From: an uncultured Myxococcales bacterium
GTDB taxonomy: Bacteria; Myxococcota_A; Polyangia; Nannocystales; Nannocystaceae
Length of the DNA: 55,517 bases
Reading direction: 5' to 3'
Assembly (NCBI GenBank): GCA_902826865.1
Contig: CADEGN010000011.1
Coordinates: 1 to 55,517, forward strand
The notes under the pieces were generated by a model. The model worked only from the letters and a program-made list of their open reading frames with translations. It was not told the origin of the DNA and ran no database searches. This document shows positions 28,214 to 37,021 of the stretch, in pieces. Numbering within the stretch: the stretch's first letter is position 1; the number at the start of each line of letters is the position of its first letter. A program made the position numbers and the translations under genes.

Positions 28214-30067
28214 ATGGCCGACGCCCAGCACGTGGACGGCGACAAGCCCGTCGAGCAAAAAATCGATGCATGGGCGCGGATCCGACGCGTGTTCGGTTAT
28301 GCGCGGCCCTATCGCGCGCGGCTGGGGCTGGCGCTCGTGGCCCTGCTCTTGGCCAGCGGCCTAGGGCTCTTGTATCCCGCCTACTTTGGGGACGTCATCG
28401 ACGCCGCATTCTCCGAGCAAGACCTCGCTGATCTCGATCGCTCGAGCCTGATCTTGGTGCTGGTGTTCGCCGGTCAAGCCGTTTTTGTGTTCTTTCGCCA
28501 CTACCTGATGAGTTGGGTCGGTGAGCGAGTTGTTGCGGATATGCGCGTGCGTGTCTACCAGCACCTCTTGGCGATGCCGCAGGCGTACTTCCACCGCAAG
28601 CGCACGGGTGAACTGCTCTCGCGGCTCTCCGACGACGTTACACGCGTGCAAAATACGGTGAGCTCAGACCTTAGCATTGGTCTGCGCAACGGCCTCACGC
28701 TCGTGGGTGGCGTGGCGATCCTGGCCGTCACAAATCCGCTATTGACGGTCGTGATGCTGTCGGTCGTGCCGCCGATGTCGATCGCCGCACGCTACTGGGG
28801 TCGAAAGATCCGAGCGTTGGCGCGCCAGACCCAAGACGAGCTCGCCCGGGTGGGTGGAGAGGCCCAGGAGCGCATCGCGGGGATCGAAACGGTGCAGGGA
28901 TTCACGCGCGAAGCCCACGAGCTTGGCCGCTACGACGCGGGGATCGGGCGCACCTTTGCCTTGTACGTCAAGCAGGCCCTGGCGCGGAGCTGGTTTTGGT
29001 CGGTGTCGAGTTTCGCCGCCTTCAGCGGGATTGCTGCGATCTTCTGGCTCGGCGGCCGCATGGTTGTCGCTGGTGAGATCACCGCGGGCGGGCTCACCCA
29101 GTTCATGCTCTACACGATGCTGGTGGCGGGCGCGATCAGCTCGATGACGGAGCTCTGGGCTTCGCTGCAATCGACCCTCGGTGCCACGGCGCGGATCTTC
29201 GAGATCCTCGACACCACGCCCGACATCGCCGATCCGCCCGCCCCGTTGCGGCTGGCCAAGGTCCGCGGCGAGGTCCGGCTCAATGGCGTGCGCTTTTCCT
29301 ACGGCGATCGGGATACGGAGGTCTTGCGCGGGATCGATCTCGAGGTCCGGGCCGGGCAGTCGGTGGCGCTGGTCGGCGCGAGTGGCTCGGGCAAGACGAC
29401 GATCATGCGGTTGCTGCTGCGCTTTTACGATCCTATCCAGGGCAGCGTGACGCTCGATGGTCACGATCTGCGCGAGCTGGCGCTCGCGGAGCTCCGGGGC
29501 CACATGGCGGTCGTGTCCCAGGATCCGGTGCTGCTGTCGGGCAGCATCCGCGAGAACATTCGCTACGGTCGGCTCGATGCGACCGACGCCGACGTCGAGC
29601 GGGTGGCCGCGGAGGCGAACGCAGACAGCTTCATCCGCGGCTTCCCCGACGGCTACGACACGCAGGTCGGCGAGCGCGGGGTCCAGCTCTCGGGCGGACA
29701 ACGCCAGCGGGTTGCAATTGCGCGGGCGATGTTGCGAGATCCCGAGGTCCTCATCCTCGACGAGGCCACGAGCGCGCTCGATGCCGAAAGCGAAGCGTTG
29801 GTCCAGCAGGCGCTCGAGCGGTTGCAGCGGGGGCGCACCACGATCGTGATTGCGCACCGTCTCAGTACGATCCGCAATAGCCATAGGGTCGTCGTGCTCC
29901 ACGACGGCGCGATCGTCGAACAGGGCACGCACGACGAGCTGGTGGCGCGGGGCGGCGCCTACGCCAAGTTGGTCGCGCGGCAGCTTGGGGCGGATCACGC
30001 CGGTCTTGTCGATGATGAGCACCGGCCCCGGCCGCCGGCGGAGCCCCTGCGGGTCGTGCCGGATTGA
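28214..30067 (+). CDS. ABC transporter, fused permease and ATPase (MsbA/ABCB type)
   Basis: 617 residues from ATG 28214. Six-helix exporter domain (about 15-330), with the coupling-helix text TRVQNTVSSDLSIGLRNGL and AQERIAGIETVQGFTREAHE. The nucleotide domain follows: Walker A GASGSGKTT, Q-loop VVSQDPVLLSGSIRENIRYG, signature LSGGQRQRVAIARAM, Walker B VLILDEATSALD and the switch His in IVIAHRLSTIR. Half-transporters of this kind dimerise and export lipids, drugs or peptides. Substrate unknown. Ends 49 bp before glyS. Confidence 0.93.
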   Translation: MADAQHVDGDKPVEQKIDAWARIRRVFGYARPYRARLGLALVALLLASGLGLLYPAYFGDVIDAAFSEQDLADLDRSSLILVLVFAGQAVFVFFRHYLMSWVGERVVADMRVRVYQHLLAMPQAYFHRKRTGELLSRLSDDVTRVQNTVSSDLSIGLRNGLTLVGGVAILAVTNPLLTVVMLSVVPPMSIAARYWGRKIRALARQTQDELARVGGEAQERIAGIETVQGFTREAHELGRYDAGIGRTFALYVKQALARSWFWSVSSFAAFSGIAAIFWLGGRMVVAGEITAGGLTQFMLYTMLVAGAISSMTELWASLQSTLGATARIFEILDTTPDIADPPAPLRLAKVRGEVRLNGVRFSYGDRDTEVLRGIDLEVRAGQSVALVGASGSGKTTIMRLLLRFYDPIQGSVTLDGHDLRELALAELRGHMAVVSQDPVLLSGSIRENIRYGRLDATDADVERVAAEANADSFIRGFPDGYDTQVGERGVQLSGGQRQRVAIARAMLRDPEVLILDEATSALDAESEALVQQALERLQRGRTTIVIAHRLSTIRNSHRVVVLHDGAIVEQGTHDELVARGGAYAKLVARQLGADHAGLVDDEHRPRPPAEPLRVVPD

Positions 30068-30116
30068 CCACCGCCTGCGCTCGACCAGCTCGGTCCGGAC
30101 GTGTTATCTGGGCGCC

Positions 30117-31706
30117 ATGACCGAGGCGGCCGAGGAGTCCGACAAGCTGCAGAAGATCGTGTCGCTGTGCAAGCGGCGCGGGTTCGTGTTCCAAAGCTCG
30201 GAGATCTACGGCGGGCTGCGCAGCGCCTACGACTACGGCCCGATGGGGGCGGAGCTCAAACGCAACCTCATGAACGAGTGGTGGCGCACGATGGTCCACG
30301 GGCGCGAGGACGTCGTCGGAATCGACGCCTCAATCATCATGCACCCGAGGGTGTGGCACGCCAGCGGGCATTTGGCCAACTTCGCCGACCCGCTGGTCGA
30401 CTGCAAGGTGTGCGGCGACCGGTTCCGAGCCGACAAGGCGCCGCGCGCCCCTGTTGGCAGCGCAGCCGTGATCACGCTGGCCGATCGCGGGCGGGCCGAA
30501 GCAGCCGCAGAGAAGCTGAGCAAGAGCATGGGCCTCACCCTGCGGCGCGACGGAAAAACCCTGCACGGTGCCGAGGTCGGCAGCGTGGGCTACGTCTGCC
30601 CGAACTGCGGGTCACCGCTGCTAAGCGACGAGCGCCAGTTCAACCTGATGTTTCGCACTAGCTTGGGGCCGGTTGATCCCGTGGGTGAGATGATCGCGGC
30701 GATCCGCGGCGCCCTCGTCGAGGGGGCCGATGACGCAGCGCTGCGTGCGAAGGTCGAGGCCGCGTTGGCCGAGAGCGCGGTGTACCTGCGACCGGAGACC
30801 GCCCAGGCGATGTTCGTCAACTTCCTCAACGTGCAGCAGAGCCTGGGCCTCAAGATCCCCTTCGGCATCGCGCAGATGGGCAAGAGCTTCCGCAACGAGG
30901 TTAAGGTCGAGAAGTTCATCTTTCGCAGCTGCGAGTTCGAGCAGATGGAAATGGAGTATTTCTGCCACCCCGGTGAGGGGCCGAAATATCTCGAGTACTG
31001 GAAAAATGAGCGTATGCGTTGGTGGATTTCGGTCGGCCTGCGCGGCGACAACTTGCGTTTGCGACCACACGGGTCCGACGAGCTTGCCCACTACAGCGAC
31101 GGTTGCTTCGACGTCGAATACTTGTTTCCCTGGGGATGGGACGAGTTGGAAGGCATCGCCAGCCGGACCGACTACGATCTCGGCGCCCATAGCCGCGAGT
31201 CGGGCAAGAAGCTCACGTACTTCGAGCAGGAGTCGGTCGACCCGGCGACTGGCAAGCCGGGTTGGCACTTCGTACCGCACGTGATCGAGCCGGCGGCCGG
31301 CGCCACGCGCGGGTTGCTGGCGGTGTTGTGCGATGCCTACGACGAGGAGCCGGGCGACGCGGAGGGGAAGGGCGCGCGCACCGTGCTGCGGCTCCATCCG
31401 CGCCTCGCCCCCATCAAAGCCGCAATCTTGCCGCTGGTGAAGAAGGACGGGATGCCGGAGGTCGCGCGCGAGATCGTCGCTCGGTTCCTGTCGGCGGGGA
31501 TCAATGCCAAGTACGACGAGCAGCACGCGATCGGCCGTCGCTACGCCCGCCACGACGAGATCGGTACGCCCTACGCGATCACCGTCGACACCCAGACGCT
31601 TGCTGACAACACCGTCACCGTCCGCCAGCGCGACGATCGCACGCAGGCGCGCATTCCCATTAGCACCGCCGTCGAGGTCGTGGCACACGCGCTCGCGGAA
31701 GCGTGA
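30117..31706 (+). CDS. glyS: Glycine--tRNA ligase (single-chain, homodimeric type)
   Basis: 529 residues, class II synthetase of the eukaryote/archaea-like homodimer type rather than the alpha2-beta2 GlyQS. Motif 1 region YDYGPMGAELKRNLMNEWW, a zinc-ribbon insertion with Cys pairs (CKVCGDRF and CPNCGSPL), motif 2 SFRNEV and FRSCEFEQMEMEYF, motif 3 and glycine site in VIEPAAGATRGLLAVL, and an anticodon-binding domain ending in RQRDDRTQARIPIS. ATG 30117 sets the start; a longer frame to 29850 overlaps the ABC gene and is a shadow. Confidence 0.95.
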   Translation: MTEAAEESDKLQKIVSLCKRRGFVFQSSEIYGGLRSAYDYGPMGAELKRNLMNEWWRTMVHGREDVVGIDASIIMHPRVWHASGHLANFADPLVDCKVCGDRFRADKAPRAPVGSAAVITLADRGRAEAAAEKLSKSMGLTLRRDGKTLHGAEVGSVGYVCPNCGSPLLSDERQFNLMFRTSLGPVDPVGEMIAAIRGALVEGADDAALRAKVEAALAESAVYLRPETAQAMFVNFLNVQQSLGLKIPFGIAQMGKSFRNEVKVEKFIFRSCEFEQMEMEYFCHPGEGPKYLEYWKNERMRWWISVGLRGDNLRLRPHGSDELAHYSDGCFDVEYLFPWGWDELEGIASRTDYDLGAHSRESGKKLTYFEQESVDPATGKPGWHFVPHVIEPAAGATRGLLAVLCDAYDEEPGDAEGKGARTVLRLHPRLAPIKAAILPLVKKDGMPEVAREIVARFLSAGINAKYDEQHAIGRRYARHDEIGTPYAITVDTQTLADNTVTVRQRDDRTQARIPISTAVEVVAHALAEA

Positions 31707-31762
31707 TGCCTGCGGAGGTGACGGCAGCGGGTCCGGCGCCCTGCGGCGGGATGGCGCCTCGG

Positions 31763-32728
31763 TCAGGATAGGTCGCTGGGCGGGTCGCCCGTCGGTGGGT
31801 CGTACCAAGGACGTCCGGCCGCTGCGGCGCGCTCGAGCTCTGCGATCACCTGAGCGCCGAGCAGCAGGATGATCGCGGCGACCTCGAGCCCAAGAAGGGC
31901 GACGATCGCGGTTCCCAAGGGGCCGTAGACCACGTCCACGAGCGAGAGATTGGCGAAATACCAGAGCATGGCCGAACGAACGGCTTCCCACAGAACAGCG
32001 GCCACGAAGCCACCGACGAGGGCGCGCCGGACGGCGATGTGCGGGCGGGGCATCACCCAGTAGAACGACGAAAGCAGCAGCACCAGGCCGACGAACGCCA
32101 GGCCCTTGACGATTGTCGTCGCGAGCGCGCCGTCGAGCGACCGGCCAAACACCCGGGTGTCCGACGCCGGAAGCGTGTCCAATACCACCATCAGCAGGGT
32201 CAGCATGAGCAAGCCGATGCCGATGAGCAGCACATAGGCGAGCGGGAGGACGAATGCCCGAAATCGATGGGGCTCGCGCCCACCGCGGTTGCGCTGGAAC
32301 ACCACCGCGAATGCTTCGTCGAGCATGCGAAACGCGATCGCACTGAAGAACACCAATACGCCGGTTCCGACCACGCCGATCGTGGCCCGCCGCTCGACGA
32401 ACTCGGCGAGGACTTCGTTGATCGCGGCTCCTCGCCCTGGCAAAAGGACGTCGGTCTGGGTACGCAGCGCCGCCACGAGAATGTCTGGATCGACTTGACT
32501 TGCCAGCGCCACCATCACCAGGGCAAAAAGCGGCACGATCGACAGAAGCGTGTTGTAGCCAAGCGCGCTGGCGAGGAGCAGGCCGCGGTTACGCTGGAAC
32601 GCGACCAGCGTACGCCATGCGAACACGGCGATGCGCCGCGGCTGACGCGCGGCGTTGACGATCGTCCGGCTCTTCCCGCCTTTGGCCACCTGGTTCTCGC
32701 GCGTTCCGCGTTCGCGCACGGGGATCAT
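31763..32728 (-). CDS. YihY/BrkB family inner membrane protein
   Basis: 321 residues from ATG 32728, with six membrane helices. Characteristic text: FQRNRGLLLASALGYNTLLSIVPLFAL, VVGTGVLVFFSAIAFRMLDEAF, YWVMPRPHIAVRRALVGGFVAAVLWEA, and FANLSLVDVVYGPLGTAIVAL. Earlier naming as ribonuclease BN was an error in E. coli; the true role is unsettled. The frame is open to 32791 without family match. Converges with glyS; starts 69 bp downstream of the alcohol dehydrogenase stop on the same strand. Confidence 0.9.
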   Translation of the reverse strand: MIPVRERGTRENQVAKGGKSRTIVNAARQPRRIAVFAWRTLVAFQRNRGLLLASALGYNTLLSIVPLFALVMVALASQVDPDILVAALRTQTDVLLPGRGAAINEVLAEFVERRATIGVVGTGVLVFFSAIAFRMLDEAFAVVFQRNRGGREPHRFRAFVLPLAYVLLIGIGLLMLTLLMVVLDTLPASDTRVFGRSLDGALATTIVKGLAFVGLVLLLSSFYWVMPRPHIAVRRALVGGFVAAVLWEAVRSAMLWYFANLSLVDVVYGPLGTAIVALLGLEVAAIILLLGAQVIAELERAAAAGRPWYDPPTGDPPSDLS

Positions 32729-32797
32729 AGCGAACACGAGCGCGCGTGCGGAAAACACGACGCGTACCAGTTCCCGCCCTCGGGTCGGCACCCAGGC

Positions 32798-33820
32798 TCA
32801 ACCGTTCGGAGCCACGCGGATCACCGCAGCGCCGCGGATCGCATCGCACTTGAGATCGATGAGCGCGTCACCGATCTCGGCCAGCCCATAGCGTCGCACG
32901 TGGGTCCGCAGGCCGATCCGTGCGGCCTCGTCGAGAAATGCTTGGCCATCGTCACGGGTGTTGTTGGCGACGGTACGGATCTCACGCTCGTGGTAGATGC
33001 GGCCGTAGTCGAACGAAGGGATCTCGCTCATGTGAATCCCGCCCAACACCAGAATGCCCCCGCGATCGAGTGCGCCAAGGCCAACTGGGACCAGCTCACC
33101 CGCGGGGGCGAAGACGATCGCGGCATCGAGCGGGACGGGTGGAGACGCGGTCGCATCGCCGACCCAGGCGGCGCCGAGGTCGTGGGCGAGGGCTTGGTAG
33201 CGCTCGCGATCTCGCGTGCACACGAAGACCTCTGCACCCCGAGCGCGCGCGATCTGCAGGGCGACATGCCCGGCAGCGCCGAAGCCATAGAGGCCGAGCC
33301 GCGCACCCGACCAGCCGCGCGCACCGAGCCCAGTGCGACCGAGCGCGCGGTAGCCGATGATTCCCGCGCAAAGCAGCGGTGCGAGGTGTTCGGCCTCGAG
33401 TGCATCGGGAAGGGGGTAGACGAACGTTGCCGGGGCTCGTACGAGTTCTGCGAACCCGCCGTCGACGCTGTAGCCGGTGAACAGGGCCTTTTCGCAGAGG
33501 TTCTCGCGCGCGGTCGCGCAGAATCGGCAGGCGCCGCATGTCTGGTGCAGCCAGGCGATTCCGACGCGGCGGCCGAGCCAGCCGCCGTCCACGTCTGGGG
33601 CGGCGGCAGCCACGACCCCGACGATCTGGTGCCCGGGAATCGTCTGTGGACGCACGTGGGTCAGCTCCCCTTCGACCACGTGAAGATCCGTGCGACATAA
33701 CCCACAGACCTCGACGCGGACGAGCACATCGCCGGCACGAAGCGTCGGGTCCGGCAGGTCACGAAGCGCGAGCGGGCGGGTTTCCACGGAGCCGGGGCGG
33801 TCGAGGACGGCGGCGCGCAT
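32798..33820 (-). CDS. Zinc-dependent alcohol dehydrogenase family protein
   Basis: 340 residues, medium-chain dehydrogenase/reductase fold. Catalytic zinc ligands are the Cys of CGLCRTDLHVVEG and the His of IPGHQIVG; the structural-zinc Cys loop is CGACRFCATARENLC. Core motif LLCAGIIGYRALGRTG and cofactor loop LGLYGFGAAGHVALQIA. It resembles the AdhA/CAD2 subgroup. NAD versus NADP preference cannot be stated safely. Confidence 0.92.
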   Translation of the reverse strand: MRAAVLDRPGSVETRPLALRDLPDPTLRAGDVLVRVEVCGLCRTDLHVVEGELTHVRPQTIPGHQIVGVVAAAAPDVDGGWLGRRVGIAWLHQTCGACRFCATARENLCEKALFTGYSVDGGFAELVRAPATFVYPLPDALEAEHLAPLLCAGIIGYRALGRTGLGARGWSGARLGLYGFGAAGHVALQIARARGAEVFVCTRDRERYQALAHDLGAAWVGDATASPPVPLDAAIVFAPAGELVPVGLGALDRGGILVLGGIHMSEIPSFDYGRIYHEREIRTVANNTRDDGQAFLDEAARIGLRTHVRRYGLAEIGDALIDLKCDAIRGAAVIRVAPNG

Positions 33821-33952
33821 TCCTACAGGAGTGTGCGCGTACTACGGCGACGGGCGGGCCGGAAACGTTTGCAGCGTTTGCGCGCTGGTCGGCGCGTCGG
33901 AAGTGCCGAACCTGCGGGCGACCTCGCGACTCGGCGTGATTATCATGCTGGC

Positions 33953-34408
33953 ATGAACGGTATCCATCGCTGGCTAGGCGCGGCCGTACTGCTCCACCTG
34001 GTGGCCTGTGGTCCGGATGGTTGCTGGTGGACGGGGGATCCCATCGGCGAGCCGACCCCGCCGGCCGAGCTCAACCGGGCCTACACCACCGAAGGCGGCG
34101 CGTTTACGGTGCTGCTGCGGGGTGACGACCCGTGGCCGCCGATCCCCGGCATGTTGCCGCTGCGCATCGAGTGGAGCCCGCCCGATCCTCCGCCTCCGAT
34201 GCCGCGCCTGACGGTCGCACGTCCAAGGCTCATGGACGACGATCTGGCCGCGCCCGCCGACCCTGAGGTGGTGGCCGTCGACGAGCTCACCTGGCGGATC
34301 GACGGACTCGAACTGGATGCGCCCGGGCGGTGGGAGCTTGAGCTCACCTTAGAGCAGGGCGAGCTGACGGACCAGCTCACCCTCGCCGTCGAGGTGGTGG
34401 ACGAATGA
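33953..34408 (+). CDS. Small lipoprotein, beta-sandwich-like
   Basis: 151 residues from ATG 33953. N-terminus MNGIHRWLGAAVLLHLVACG has a lipobox (LVAC, Cys at 19). The remainder has strand-like segments typical of an Ig/YtkA-type copper-handling or FixH-like fold (AFTVLLRGDDPWPPIPGMLP, WRIDGLELDAPGRWELELTL), with a Pro-rich loop. The cytochrome c gene begins about 50 bp downstream in the same direction, hinting at a shared redox or metal role. Function not established. Confidence 0.7.
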   Translation: MNGIHRWLGAAVLLHLVACGPDGCWWTGDPIGEPTPPAELNRAYTTEGGAFTVLLRGDDPWPPIPGMLPLRIEWSPPDPPPPMPRLTVARPRLMDDDLAAPADPEVVAVDELTWRIDGLELDAPGRWELELTLEQGELTDQLTLAVEVVDE

Positions 34409-34459
34409 CGCGCGCAGAAGCTACGCGATGCTTGCCGGTGCCTCTGCTACACCTGCCGG

Positions 34460-35245
34460 ATGTGGGGGCCTGCGCCGCACGGGATCCAAGCTGATACTGC
34501 GGCCGTGGATCGCCGCATCGGACCGTTTGCTCTCATTCTCGTTGCCTGCCGTCCCTCCGCAGAGGTCCCGACGGTGGAGGAGCAGACCCCCGGCAATGCC
34601 GCTGCTCCGAAGACCGGCGTGATCTCGGGAGTCGTCAAGGCGGCGACCGTGCACATGTCGTCGCACTTCATCGACGTGCTCGACGTGCATCAGGCGCTCA
34701 TCCGAGGCGCGCTACCCGAGGCCCAGGCCGCGGCGGCCCATCTCGAGCACGAGCGCCCCGATGTCATGCTGGCGGAGTGGGCGCCTTATCTGCTCGGGAC
34801 TGCCGGGGCGGCACAACGCGTACGCCAGGCCAAGACCCTCGCCGAGGCCGGTCCCGCCGCGGCCGCACTCGCGCGCAGCTGCGGCGACTGCCACAGCGCG
34901 CTCGGTGTGAAGTTGCGACCGACCGTTCCACTCGGTGCGCCTCCGACCGGCGCCGACGGTGCGGCGATGATGAGGCGGCACGCCTGGGCGTTCAACCGGC
35001 TTTGGGAGGGGCTGGTTTTTCCTTCGGACGCGAGTTGGGAGCGGGGGGCGGCGGCATTCGCCGACCTCCCGCCGTGCGAGGACACGCCGTCGCCGGAGCA
35101 GGATCTGAGCGCCATTTCCAAGGCGCGCGAAGACTCCCGAGCGTTCGAGGCCGATGCCCGCGCCGCCACCAACGCCGACGCGCGGGTGGAAGTCTACGGC
35201 CGCATGTTGGGGACGTGCGCGGCTTGTCATGCCGGCGGCTGCTGA
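34460..35245 (+). CDS. Cytochrome c-like lipoprotein with two CxxCH motifs
   Basis: 261 residues from ATG 34460; a GTG at 34505 leaves a tighter lipoprotein signal (IGPFALILVACRPSAE). Two c-type heme motifs are visible, CGDCH in the middle and CAACH near the C-terminus. Histidines in HVLDVHQALIRG-type helices (here FIDVLDVHQALIRGALPEAQ) could supply distal ligands. The helical pattern resembles cytochrome c'-type or di-heme electron carriers tethered outside the cytoplasmic membrane. The partner enzyme is not identifiable. Confidence 0.8.
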   Translation: MWGPAPHGIQADTAAVDRRIGPFALILVACRPSAEVPTVEEQTPGNAAAPKTGVISGVVKAATVHMSSHFIDVLDVHQALIRGALPEAQAAAAHLEHERPDVMLAEWAPYLLGTAGAAQRVRQAKTLAEAGPAAAALARSCGDCHSALGVKLRPTVPLGAPPTGADGAAMMRRHAWAFNRLWEGLVFPSDASWERGAAAFADLPPCEDTPSPEQDLSAISKAREDSRAFEADARAATNADARVEVYGRMLGTCAACHAGGC

Positions 35246-35270
35246 ACCGCGGCACGCCTCCGCCGGTGGC

Positions 35271-35507
35271 TCAGTCTTCGAACACGCGCTTGCGTAGGCG
35301 GGTAAGCTCGTCGCGCAAACCGCCGGCGAGCTTGTCGACCTCGGCTGCCGCCCGTTCGCTGGCGCGCTCGATTTTGGCCTCAAACTCCCGCACGCGCGGT
35401 TCGAGGTTGGCCCACGCGTCCTTGGCATCCATGCTGGCGAGGTGGATCCGCACCCGGATCTCGTCGCTGATTCTCTTCAGGTCGCCCACGATGTCGTCAG
35501 TCGTCAT
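35271..35507 (-). CDS. Short coiled-coil protein
   Basis: 78 residues from ATG 35507, nearly all helical and charged (VGDLKRISDEIRVRIHLASM, VREFEAKIERASERAAAEVD). Heptad spacing supports a coiled coil of about 60 residues. No signal or catalytic motif. The longer frame upstream to 35894 overlaps the cDPG synthetase-like gene and is a shadow. It lies just downstream of that gene on the same strand (58-bp gap), so co-transcription is likely. Confidence 0.7.
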   Translation of the reverse strand: MTTDDIVGDLKRISDEIRVRIHLASMDAKDAWANLEPRVREFEAKIERASERAAAEVDKLAGGLRDELTRLRKRVFED

Positions 35508-35565
35508 CGTCGCCAGTTTGCCGCGCGCCGCGGGCCCGTCAACCCGCAGATCGTGCAAGTCGTGT

Positions 35566-36915
35566 TCATGAGTGTCCGAGCATACGTTCGACACAGGTGC
35601 GTACCTCATCGGAGAGCTTGGGACCTCGACGCTCGCCGATCTCGTATCGCGCGCGCACGAACCGACGCTCCGCTGGCAACAGGCGCCGCAAATCGATCGG
35701 TGTCCCCAGCACGACGACGTCGCATGGCGTCGCCGCCACGGTCGCGGCGAGCTCCTTGAGCTGTTCGGGGAAATAGCCCATGGCCGGCAACACCGGTCCG
35801 AGGTGGGGCCACTGCTCGAACAAGGAGGCAAGTGTTCCGCTGGCAAATGGGCGCGGGTCGACGATTTGTGCCGCTCCATGACGTTGCGCCGCAAGATAGC
35901 CCGCTCCGGTCGACAACTCGCCGTGTGTCAACGACGGCCCGTCCTCGATCACGAGCACTCGCTTGTCGGCGACCGCCGCGGGATCGTCCAGCGTGATCAC
36001 GGAGTCGGTTTCGAAGATCGGTGCGCGCGTGTTGGCGCTGCGAATGTTGGTCCGCACCCGCATGACGGCCTCAGGCGGCGCCGAATCGACCTTGTTGATG
36101 ACGACCGCATCGGCGCGGCGGAGGTTGACCTCCCCCGGGTGGTAGCCAAGCTCGTGTCCGGGGCGATGCGGGTCGACGATGGTGATCCAGTAATCAGGAC
36201 GGACGAACGGCGTATCGTTGTTGCCGCCGTCCCACACAATGACCTCGCCCTCGGCCGCCGCTTCCTCGAGGATCGCAGCGTAATCGACGCCTGCGTAGAC
36301 GGTCGTGCCCGCGGCGATGTGCGGCTCGTATTCCTCGCGTTCCTCGAGCGTGATGTGATTGCCCCATGCGTCAAGATCGGCAAGGGTGGCGAATCGCTGC
36401 ACCCGCATGGCGGCGAGGTCCCCGTAAGGCATGGGATGGCGCACAACGACGACGCGGTGGCCGGCGTTCACGAGGGTGCGGGCCAGGTGGCGCGAAACTT
36501 CGCTCTTGCCCGCACCCGTGCGCACCGCGGTCACCGCGATGACGGGCCGGTTGGTGCGCAGCATGGTCTCGTCGGGGGAGAGCAGTTCGAACTGACTTCC
36601 GGCCGCGAGCGCGCGGCTGGCCAAGTGCATGACAGATGTGTGCGAGAGATCGCTGTAGGCCAGCACCACCTTCGTTGCGCCGAAATCAGCGATCGTGCGC
36701 TCAAGCTCTTGCTCGGGCACGATCGGGATGCCGTGGGGGTAGCGCGGCCCGGCCAGTTCCGCCGGGTAGCGCCGACCCGCGATCCGCGGGATCTGGGCCG
36801 CCGTGAACGCCACCACCAAGACGTCGGGATCGTCGCGCAGCCGGACGTTGAAATCGTGAAAGTCGCGACCCGCAGCGCCGAGCACGATGATTCGATGACG
36901 GGGGCGGTGCGTCAT
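35566..36915 (-). CDS. Cyclic 2,3-diphosphoglycerate synthetase-like GTPase/ATPase
   Basis: 449 residues. The N-terminal domain IIVLGAAGRDFHDFNVRLRD is the family opening, followed by AFTAAQIPRIAGRRYP. A P-loop domain begins at VTAVRTGAGKSEVSRHLA with RHPMPYGDL, and VIVWDGGNNDTPF and INKVDSAPPE later. This architecture is that of the methanogen cDPG synthetase, which makes the thermolyte cyclic 2,3-bisphosphoglycerate. Mesophilic bacterial homologues are widespread and their product is unproven. Followed by the short coiled-coil gene. Confidence 0.85.
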   Translation of the reverse strand: MTHRPRHRIIVLGAAGRDFHDFNVRLRDDPDVLVVAFTAAQIPRIAGRRYPAELAGPRYPHGIPIVPEQELERTIADFGATKVVLAYSDLSHTSVMHLASRALAAGSQFELLSPDETMLRTNRPVIAVTAVRTGAGKSEVSRHLARTLVNAGHRVVVVRHPMPYGDLAAMRVQRFATLADLDAWGNHITLEEREEYEPHIAAGTTVYAGVDYAAILEEAAAEGEVIVWDGGNNDTPFVRPDYWITIVDPHRPGHELGYHPGEVNLRRADAVVINKVDSAPPEAVMRVRTNIRSANTRAPIFETDSVITLDDPAAVADKRVLVIEDGPSLTHGELSTGAGYLAAQRHGAAQIVDPRPFASGTLASLFEQWPHLGPVLPAMGYFPEQLKELAATVAATPCDVVVLGTPIDLRRLLPAERRFVRARYEIGERRGPKLSDEVRTCVERMLGHS

Positions 36916-37021
36916 GGGCTCCCTTCAACATGGCGTGCGGCGTTGCGCAGGACAGGCGCATGGATCGACGTGAGCTCCCGTCGCTGGCAGCAACAACTGC
37001 CGGTGGACCGTGAGGGCGCCC

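Noticed and set aside
29850..30116. Upstream extension of glyS
   Set aside because: Overlaps the ABC transporter end and lacks GlyRS similarity; ATG 30117 starts the homologous protein.
32039..33700. 553-codon rightward open frame
   Set aside because: Antisense shadow of the YihY and alcohol dehydrogenase genes.
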